64,000 nucleotides of DNA from Luteolibacter yonseiensis. Its GTDB lineage: Bacteria; Verrucomicrobiota; Verrucomicrobiia; Verrucomicrobiales; Akkermansiaceae. The stretch covers positions 1 through 64,000 of the forward strand of contig NZ_JAENIK010000012.1 of NCBI RefSeq assembly GCF_016595465.1, written 5' to 3'. The position numbers and the translations under genes are program-made. Below are positions 57,748-64,000 of the stretch, piece after piece (within the stretch, counting starts at the first letter, position 1; each line of letters opens with the position of its first letter). The notes beneath the pieces were generated by a model that did no database searches, was not told the DNA's origin, and saw only the letters and a list, made by a program, of their open reading frames with translations.

Positions 57748-59378
57748 TCACACCCTCGGAACATAGAGAGAGCCTTGCGACGGTGCGTGGCGCGCTGCTT
57801 GTCGTATTGGGAATTGCGGTGGTGGCCCAGGCGCTCGTGTTCGCCAACACGCGGAATACGTTCGCAAGCATTCTGGCCGCGATTCCGTTCGTCGCCGCCG
57901 TCCTGATCGTGTTCCGTCGTCCGACGTCATGCGCGGGTGCCCCATTGCCAGGAACCATCGTGTTCCTCATGATTGCCGGAAACAGCATCGCGCCGCTTTA
58001 TGGGACGCTCCTCGAAGGCAAACCCCTGTCATTCAGTCTGTCGGATCCGGTCGCGGTTTTCCAGCACAGGGCGGTGTACGGAGTATCCTTGCTCGCTGCC
58101 TACCTGATTGCCATTTCACTCTGGCTGTCACCGGTACGAAACATTTTTGTCGGACTCGGACGCTCGCTCGGCACCTCGAAGCTGTTTTCCGTCAGAAGTG
58201 TGTGGATCATCGGTTTCATCGGCATCGGTGCGGGCCTCTTGAAGTTCCTGCCCTTGCCCAGTCTGGTCACCAAGATCCTGGACGGTGTCGGATTCCTCAA
58301 CTGGGCACCCTACATCCTCCTGATCCCCCCTTATTTCGACAGGAAAAAGTCTCTCACCGATTATTGGCCGCTGGCCTTGCTCTATCTGTTTCAGGCCGGA
58401 ATTTCAGCCGGCACGAACAGCCGCATGGGATTTGTCGGCCCGCTCGCCGCCGTGGCCTCCGCATGGCTGGTATGTTTGATTTCCGGCCATCTGGTCGTCG
58501 ATGCCCGCTGGATGAGGAAAGCCGCGTTGAGTTCGATCGCGGGATTGGTGGTCATGAGCCAGTTCGTGGATTTCTCCACCGCGATGCTCATCGAGCGTGA
58601 CCGCCGTGGTGCGAGAAGTTTGGCCGCGCAGGCGGGCGCCACATGGGACACGTTCCTTGATAAGGACAGGCTCGCGCTGTACAGGACCTATTTCCGGGAC
58701 GTCGAGGAGGCGAGAAGCGGGTGGAAAGAGAACTACGTCGACAATCCCATTCTTGCCCGGTTCATCCAGATCAAGTTCGACGACAATTGCCTGAAGAGGG
58801 TCAGACATTATACTCCGGACGACATCCAGAGCCTGACGACCATCAGCAGGGACAAGATGTTCGCCCTGATCCCGGGCCCTTTTCTCAAACCTTTGGGAAT
58901 CTCAATCGACAAGGAGTTCGTCAATTCCTTTTCCACCGGAGACCTGATGGAAAGCCTTGGCGGAAACCCGGTGCTCGGCAGACGTCTCACCGGCTCCATC
59001 CCTGCCCAGATATTCGCTATTTTCGGATGGTGGTATCCCGCGGTTGTCATTCTCGTCTACATGATGATCTGGATCATCCTCGCCGGGATAGTTTCCAACA
59101 AATTCGCCTTCTTCAGGGTGTCCACGCTGGGAATGATCCTGGCGTTCCAGGTGTTCACCGACATCTCCCTGGATGGGATCACGAATTCGACCGGCTTCGT
59201 TTTCAGAGGTGCTTGGGAAGTCCTGCTTTTGTATGCACTCGTGCTGGCGGCGATGAGATTCATGGGCGAGGGGAAATTGTTGCGCCCCCCCAACCTCGGT
59301 CGATCACGCGGGATTTCACGAAAACCCGGAAGGAAACTTGACGAAATGAATCCCAATTTAGCGAAAGAGACGCCATGA
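57744..59378 (+). CDS. Multi-spanning membrane protein, O-antigen polymerase candidate
   Basis: 544 residues from ATG at 57744. About ten to twelve membrane helices: six or more before residue 300, and three or more after about 425. Between them lies one large hydrophilic segment (about 300-420) containing ERDRRGARSLAAQAG and SRDKMFALIPGPFLKP. This layout resembles Wzy-type or oligosaccharide-repeat polymerases, which have a large periplasmic loop. No ligase-type signature is obvious. It overlaps both neighbours by four bases. Polymerase is inferred from topology and position rather than motif. Confidence 0.7.
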   Translation: MITPSEHRESLATVRGALLVVLGIAVVAQALVFANTRNTFASILAAIPFVAAVLIVFRRPTSCAGAPLPGTIVFLMIAGNSIAPLYGTLLEGKPLSFSLSDPVAVFQHRAVYGVSLLAAYLIAISLWLSPVRNIFVGLGRSLGTSKLFSVRSVWIIGFIGIGAGLLKFLPLPSLVTKILDGVGFLNWAPYILLIPPYFDRKKSLTDYWPLALLYLFQAGISAGTNSRMGFVGPLAAVASAWLVCLISGHLVVDARWMRKAALSSIAGLVVMSQFVDFSTAMLIERDRRGARSLAAQAGATWDTFLDKDRLALYRTYFRDVEEARSGWKENYVDNPILARFIQIKFDDNCLKRVRHYTPDDIQSLTTISRDKMFALIPGPFLKPLGISIDKEFVNSFSTGDLMESLGGNPVLGRRLTGSIPAQIFAIFGWWYPAVVILVYMMIWIILAGIVSNKFAFFRVSTLGMILAFQVFTDISLDGITNSTGFVFRGAWEVLLLYALVLAAMRFMGEGKLLRPPNLGRSRGISRKPGRKLDEMNPNLAKETP

Positions 59379-60553
59379 GGCTGGTGGTTTTTGATTCACA
59401 TCCGGTCCAGTACCGTGTGCCCATCTGGCAGACGATGGAGAAGCTCTCGCCGTCCTCGGTCCATGTGGTGTATGCCTCCGACTGTTCCGTGCGCGGACAC
59501 ATGGACGGTGGTTTCGGAAGAATGGTGGCGTGGGATGATCCGATGCTGGAGGACTACGAAAACACAATCCTCAACTGCGAGAAAGGAAAGCCCTTGTCCG
59601 GTTGGGGATCCCTGACCGGTGCCGGGGTGAAGGAAGTCCTGGATCGTCTCCAACCGGACGTGGTGCTGCTGACCGGTCTGAACTACCGTTATGATCTGGT
59701 GGCCTGCGTGACCGCGCGGCTGAGGGGGATCCCTGTCTGGCTCAGATGCGAGACACAGGATCAAGCGGTGAACCGGAGCGATTCGAAGAAGCTCGCCCGG
59801 TATTTCATTTATCGGAACATCTACCGGTTGATCGACAAATTCTTCTACATTGGCAATCTCAACCGCCAGCACTACGAGGATCATGCCGTGAGGGACGCGC
59901 AATTGTTTCCGGCGCGCTATGGCACGGTGGATCGTTTCGCCTCGCTGGATTCTTCAACCAAAAGCAGGCTGAGGAAATCCCAGCGCGACGCCGCAGGTGT
60001 TTCGGACGGGACTTTTGTCGTCGGATTTTCCGGGAAATTCATCCCCAAAAAGAATCCGGATCTGTTGTTCTCGATGCTGGACCATCTGGATGAGACGCTC
60101 CGTGCGAGAGTTGCCTTATACTTTTTGGGCAGCGGGGAAATGGAGGCCGACCTGCGGGAATTGGCTGAATCCGCACGGTCGCGATATGGTGTGGCGACTT
60201 ATTTCGCAGGCTTTGCCAACCAGTCCGAACTTCCGGGACATTATCTGGCGATGGACCTGCTGGTGCTTCCCTCCCGTAGGAGTGGAGAGACCTGGGGACT
60301 GGTGGCCAACGAAGCGATGCAGGCCGGGTGTGCCGTCGTGGTCAGCAATGCCGTCGGCTCCGGAGCGGACTTCAATGCACTGGAGCGGTTTGAAATCTTC
60401 GACGAGGGAAATGCGACCCAACTGGCGGACCGCATTGCGAAACTCTCGGTTTACCCCCGTTCCTTCGACTGGGCGGATGAGGAATTGAAGGGGTATTCGA
60501 TCACGGCGACAGCTTCCGCTTTGTTGGCCGAAATGGGCAAACTGGATGGCTGA
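59375..60553 (+). CDS. Glycosyltransferase family 4
   Basis: 392 residues. The start RLVVFDSHPVQYRVPIWQTM is typical of GT4 proteins with PVQY. The C-terminal half has VGFSGKFIPKKNPDLLFSML, LYFLGSGEME and LPSRRSGETWGLVANEAMQ (EX7E with ETWGLVANE). GCAVVVSNAVGSGADF follows. Overlaps the polymerase gene by four bases. Confidence 0.92.
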   Translation: MRLVVFDSHPVQYRVPIWQTMEKLSPSSVHVVYASDCSVRGHMDGGFGRMVAWDDPMLEDYENTILNCEKGKPLSGWGSLTGAGVKEVLDRLQPDVVLLTGLNYRYDLVACVTARLRGIPVWLRCETQDQAVNRSDSKKLARYFIYRNIYRLIDKFFYIGNLNRQHYEDHAVRDAQLFPARYGTVDRFASLDSSTKSRLRKSQRDAAGVSDGTFVVGFSGKFIPKKNPDLLFSMLDHLDETLRARVALYFLGSGEMEADLRELAESARSRYGVATYFAGFANQSELPGHYLAMDLLVLPSRRSGETWGLVANEAMQAGCAVVVSNAVGSGADFNALERFEIFDEGNATQLADRIAKLSVYPRSFDWADEELKGYSITATASALLAEMGKLDG

Positions 60554-60565
60554 GCCATCGGCAGG

Positions 60566-61735
60566 ATGATGAAAATCGTTTTATTCACACACCCGAAATT
60601 CGTGCCATCACAGAGCATGCCGAGATTCGCGGCGATGTTGCAAAGCGGAATGGTGGAACGGGGCCATGACGTCGAAGTCTGGACCAGCGAGAAGTTCTTT
60701 TTGAAAATTCCCGTGCCGGCTCCTTTGCGGAAGTGGGTGGGTTATCTGGACCAGTACCTGGTGTTTCCGCTACAGATCCGCAACCGCCTCGGGAAAAGCT
60801 CTCGGGACACGCTGTTTGTTTTCGCCGATCAGGCGCTGGGGCCCTGGGTGCCGGTCGTTTCGGGACGACCACATGTGATCCACTGCCATGACTTCCTCGC
60901 ACAGCGGTCCGCTCTGGGAGAAATTCCCGAAAATCCGACCGGAAGGACGGGCAAGTGGTACCAAGCCTATATCCGGCAGGGTTTCCGGCAGGGGCGCAAT
61001 TTCATTTCGGTTTCGGAAAAGACCCGCTCCGATCTCAACCGCTTCGTGAATGGCGGGGTGGAGCGGTCCGAAATGGTGTATAACGGCTTGAACCAGGAAT
61101 TTGGTTTGGTTGACCCGTCATACGCCCGCACTGAACTGCGGAAGCTGACCTCGATCGACCTGGACGGAGGATATCTGCTGCATGTGGGGGGCAACCAGTG
61201 GTATAAGAACCGCATCGGGGTGATTGAAATCTACAATGCGTGGAGAGCTGGAACAAACCCGGGACTGCCTTTGTTGATGATCGGCCCGAAGGCTTCGGGC
61301 GACCTGCAAGCCATGCGCGACGCTTCGCCGTTCAGGGACGACATCCACCTTCTGGCCGGACTGGACGATGTGGCCGTCCGGCTCGCGTATGCGGGATCCG
61401 CTGCCTTCATCTTTCCTTCGCTTGCGGAGGGTTTCGGCTGGCCCATCGCCGAGGCCATGGCATCCGGCTGTCCCGTTCTGACCACAGATGAGGCGCCAAT
61501 GACCGAAGTGGCTGGTGAAGCGGCCTTCCTGATTCCCCGGCGTCCGCAGGATGAGAGCCAGACAGCCACATGGGCGGCGCGTTCGGCCGACGTGCTTCAG
61601 AAGTTGGTGAGCTTGTCGGACGACGAACGGAAAAACGTCGTCACCCGGGGGATTGCCAACGCGAAGCGGTTTGATTCCGCAGCCGCGCTGGACCAGATCG
61701 CCCGGATATACTCCAGCGTGCTTGCCGGCAGATGA
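60566..61735 (+). CDS. Glycosyltransferase family 4
   Basis: 389 residues. VLFTHPKFVPSQSMPRFAAM, HVIHCHDFLAQRSALG, FISVSEKTRSDLNRF and YNGLNQEF form the N-terminal half. LLHVGGNQWYKNRIGVIEIY, AAFIFPSLAEGFGWPIAEAM (EX7E in EGFGWPIAE) and GCPVLTTDEAPMTEVAGEAA form the C-terminal half, the mannosyltransferase-like pattern. It starts 12 bases after the previous gene. Confidence 0.94.
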   Translation: MMKIVLFTHPKFVPSQSMPRFAAMLQSGMVERGHDVEVWTSEKFFLKIPVPAPLRKWVGYLDQYLVFPLQIRNRLGKSSRDTLFVFADQALGPWVPVVSGRPHVIHCHDFLAQRSALGEIPENPTGRTGKWYQAYIRQGFRQGRNFISVSEKTRSDLNRFVNGGVERSEMVYNGLNQEFGLVDPSYARTELRKLTSIDLDGGYLLHVGGNQWYKNRIGVIEIYNAWRAGTNPGLPLLMIGPKASGDLQAMRDASPFRDDIHLLAGLDDVAVRLAYAGSAAFIFPSLAEGFGWPIAEAMASGCPVLTTDEAPMTEVAGEAAFLIPRRPQDESQTATWAARSADVLQKLVSLSDDERKNVVTRGIANAKRFDSAAALDQIARIYSSVLAGR

Positions 61736-61781
61736 AGTGGGACGAAGCCCCTGTTTGAACAATTGTTGATCCAACCGGATT

Positions 61782-63002
61782 GTGAAACTCCTCCGCGTCA
61801 TATCAAGCATGGATCCGGTCCACGGAGGACCGTGCCAGGGTATTCGGAATTCCATTCCGAGCCTCGCGAAACTTGGTGTCGCCAACGAGGTTGTGTCGCT
61901 CGATCCGCCATCCGCGCCTTTTCTCGGCAATGATCCGTTTCCGATCCACGCCGTGGGACCGGCGAAGGGATCGTGGGGTTATGGAGCCGCCCTCGTCCCC
62001 TGGCTGGTGGACAATCTGCCAAAGTTCGAGGCGGTCATCGTCCACGGACTTTGGCTTCATCACGGCTACGCGGTGAGAAAGGCCCTTTCGGTCATCCGGC
62101 GAAGACAACCTGCGGAGAAAGTCCCCCGCATGTATGTCATGCCGCATGGAATGCTGGATCCCTATTTCCAGCGCGACCCATCCCGCAGGCTCAAGGCCTT
62201 GAGGAACCTTCTTTATTGGAACTTGATGGAGTCGAAGAATGTGGCTGAGGCCGACGGTGTCCTTTTCACCTGCGAGGAGGAGCTGAGGCTGGCACGTGAG
62301 ACGTTCCGCAACTATTCCCCGAAACGCGAGATCAACGTGGGCTACGGGGTTGCCGCACCACCGTCGTTCCGCGAGACACAGAGGGATTCATTCCAAGCCG
62401 CCGGCGCCGGGCTTGCCGACCGTCCTTACCTTCTCTTTCTCAGCAGAATCCACCCGAAGAAGGGCGTCGATCTGCTCATCCATGCCTTTGCTTCGTTGGT
62501 GAAGGAACGCTCCGCAGGGTTGGAGGGAATTCCATCGCTCGTGATCGCGGGCCCCTTGGACTCGATCTATGCCGACGAGATGAGAGCGTTGGCTGCGGAC
62601 TGTCTCGCTGGCCTGCCCCCGGGGGAATCCCATCCGCGGATCCATTTCGTGGGAATGTTGCAGGGGGATGCAAAATGGGGCGCGTTTTACGGTTGCGAAG
62701 CCTTCGTCCTTCCCAGCCACCAGGAGAATTTCGGCATCGCGGTGGTCGAAGCGCTGGCGTGTGGCAAACCGGTGATCATCTCCGACAAGGTCAATATCTG
62801 GCGGGAGATCGATGGTGCCGGGGCCGGTATGGTGGCGGATGACTCCGTGGAGGGCACTAAGGAATCCCTGTCCCGCTGGTTTTCTCTGACCGATGCTGAA
62901 AAGAAGGAGATGGCTGGCAATGCGATGAAGTGCTTCACCGGACATTACCGGATGGAGAACGTCGCCAAAACGTTCGCGGAAACATTATCCGCCACCCCTT
63001 AG
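61782..63002 (+). CDS. Glycosyltransferase family 4
   Basis: 406 residues from GTG at 61782. RVISSMDPVHGGPCQGIRNS gives the glycine loop, and MYVMPHGMLDPYFQRDPSRR is typical of the WcaI/RfaB-like GT4 group. The C-terminal half has LLFLSRIHPKKGVDLLIHAF and AFVLPSHQENFGIAVVEALA (EX7E in ENFGIAVVE), then GKPVIISDKVNIWREI. Complete. Confidence 0.94.
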   Translation: MKLLRVISSMDPVHGGPCQGIRNSIPSLAKLGVANEVVSLDPPSAPFLGNDPFPIHAVGPAKGSWGYGAALVPWLVDNLPKFEAVIVHGLWLHHGYAVRKALSVIRRRQPAEKVPRMYVMPHGMLDPYFQRDPSRRLKALRNLLYWNLMESKNVAEADGVLFTCEEELRLARETFRNYSPKREINVGYGVAAPPSFRETQRDSFQAAGAGLADRPYLLFLSRIHPKKGVDLLIHAFASLVKERSAGLEGIPSLVIAGPLDSIYADEMRALAADCLAGLPPGESHPRIHFVGMLQGDAKWGAFYGCEAFVLPSHQENFGIAVVEALACGKPVIISDKVNIWREIDGAGAGMVADDSVEGTKESLSRWFSLTDAEKKEMAGNAMKCFTGHYRMENVAKTFAETLSATP

Positions 63003-63173
63003 CAACCCGTCGGGAAACCACGCGGAATCCGCTCCTCTCTGATCCGGGCATGTTCGGGAGCCGGGCCCGACCAACGATAAACGGCAACCGCGCGTTGCCA
63101 GGCCGGCGGGATTCCCAATAAGTCCGGCGATTTATATCCCAAACCCGGCAAGTTAATCCAAAGTTTCTAAAAG

Positions 63174-64000
63174 ATGAATATAGCTATCATTCAGGGGGCG
63201 TTTTTGCCGGTTCCGGCGATCCATGGAGGGGCGGTGGAGAAAATTTGGTATCGGATGGGAGTTGAGTTCGCAAAGCATGGCCATGCGGTCTGTCACATCG
63301 GAAAAGCCGACAAAACGTTGGCGGATGCGGAGGTGGCCGATGGCGTTAGGTATGTACGGGTCCGTGGTTTCGACACGCCGTCATCGCTTGCCGTCTTGAA
63401 GCTGATGGATCTGATTTACACCATCCGGGCGATCCGTAAAATCCCGCGTGAGTGTGACGTGGTCGTGACCAATACGTTTTGGGCACCATTTCTGCTTCGG
63501 GGGCGTCTCGGGAAAAAAGTGTATGTGGATGTTCAACGGGTCCCCAGGGGACAGATGAAATTTTATCGGCACGTCGGAATGTTACGGGGCTGCTCTCCGG
63601 CGATCAGTGACGCCGTCAAGCGGGAGCTTCCCGATGGCGATCACGATTTGGTATCGTACGTTCCAAATCCGGTGCCGTTCGATGTCGTCGATACCGGGGT
63701 GGGCAAAGAAAAGGTGATCCTGTTTGTTGGCAGGCTGCATCCGGAAAAAGGTGTCGGGGTGTTGATCGATGCTTTCAGAATTCTGGTTCAGGAGGGAAAT
63801 GTCGGTTGGAAATTGATCGTCGTCGGACCTTCCGCAACAAAGGACGGGGGAGGGGGAGAGGAGTTCGGAAGCGCCTTGGTGAAAAGTGCGGAAGGACTGG
63901 ATGTGGAGTTTACCGGTCCGGTTTTCGACGACCGCCTGCTTAAGGATTATTTTGCGAGAGCTTCGATTTTCTGTTATCCCGCCCAGGAAGGGAGTGGCGA
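63174..64000 (+). CDS. Glycosyltransferase family 4, truncated by the window edge
   Basis: The frame is open from ATG at 63174 to the last base, about 275 residues seen. MNIAIIQGAFLPVPAIHGGA is the N-terminal glycine loop (GGAVEKIW). GLCSPAISDAV-like text (here GCSPAISDAVK) and SYVPNPVPFD follow, then ILFVGRLHPEKGVGVLIDAF of the C-terminal Rossmann half. The EX7E region is just starting (SIFCYPAQEGSG). Probably about 360-400 residues in full. The 171 bases before it hold a GGCAAC..GTTGCC hairpin (63083-63099) and no gene. Confidence 0.9.
   Translation, partial: MNIAIIQGAFLPVPAIHGGAVEKIWYRMGVEFAKHGHAVCHIGKADKTLADAEVADGVRYVRVRGFDTPSSLAVLKLMDLIYTIRAIRKIPRECDVVVTNTFWAPFLLRGRLGKKVYVDVQRVPRGQMKFYRHVGMLRGCSPAISDAVKRELPDGDHDLVSYVPNPVPFDVVDTGVGKEKVILFVGRLHPEKGVGVLIDAFRILVQEGNVGWKLIVVGPSATKDGGGGEEFGSALVKSAEGLDVEFTGPVFDDRLLKDYFARASIFCYPAQEGSG

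Overview
The window looks like part of a chromosome from a Verrucomicrobiota bacterium, probably near Luteolibacter/Haloferula. This is inferred from the 16S sequence character, high-GC coding DNA, Cys-type sulfatases, a PEP-CTERM protein and an EpsI-like protein; a 16S alignment would settle it. There are no phage genes, transposases or CRISPR arrays.

Layout: (1) 1-5895 is a complete rRNA operon, 16S, tRNA-Ala(TGC), tRNA-Ile(GAT), 23S, 5S, with a boxA-like motif before each large rRNA and a strong terminator. (2) 5896-6885 is a repeat-dense stretch with no supported gene. (3) 6886-9198 holds a TatD-type hydrolase, a small conserved-looking protein and lgt. (4) 9254-17691 is a divergent sugar-metabolism locus: GntP-type permease and ROK kinase on the minus strand; TIM-barrel isomerase, aldose-epimerase-like, phosphomannose-isomerase-like, a 55-residue membrane protein, a second TIM-barrel isomerase and a Gfo/Idh/MocA dehydrogenase on the plus strand. 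(5) 17838-23612 has a PEP-CTERM protein, a MITE-like inverted-repeat element and a signalling operon (thioredoxin-fold membrane protein, membrane PAS kinase, three-receiver hybrid kinase). (6) 23892-38819 is a polysaccharide-degradation region: three secreted sulfatases, a WD40-like protein, GH106 rhamnosidase, rhamnose mutarotase, glycerate kinase, cupin and PL10 pectate lyase, interrupted by cell-wall genes (L,D-transpeptidase, LysM protein). (7) 39386-64000 is a large cell-surface polysaccharide cluster on the plus strand.

The last cluster contains an EpsI-like protein, an ABC-2 exporter pair (Wzm/Wzt), a nonulosonic (sialic-acid-like) sugar module, an acyltransferase, a membrane polymerase candidate and many glycosyltransferases; the final one runs off the window. 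The most unusual item is the protein at 43796-45349. It joins an MptE/DUF115-like domain (a fold shared with Maf-type nonulosonate transferases) to a NeuB-type synthase core without the usual C-terminal SAF domain. It lies between a CMP-sugar cytidylyltransferase plus an IMPase-family phosphatase and a second, free DUF115 protein. Together these suggest a compact, non-standard route for making, activating and transferring a nonulosonic acid.

The degradative and sugar-catabolic loci fit a lifestyle of digesting sulfated, rhamnose-containing or pectic polysaccharides. Rhamnosidase output would go to RhaM, pectate lyase would supply galacturonides, and the unexplained isomerase/dehydrogenase locus would handle some other sugar or sugar acid.
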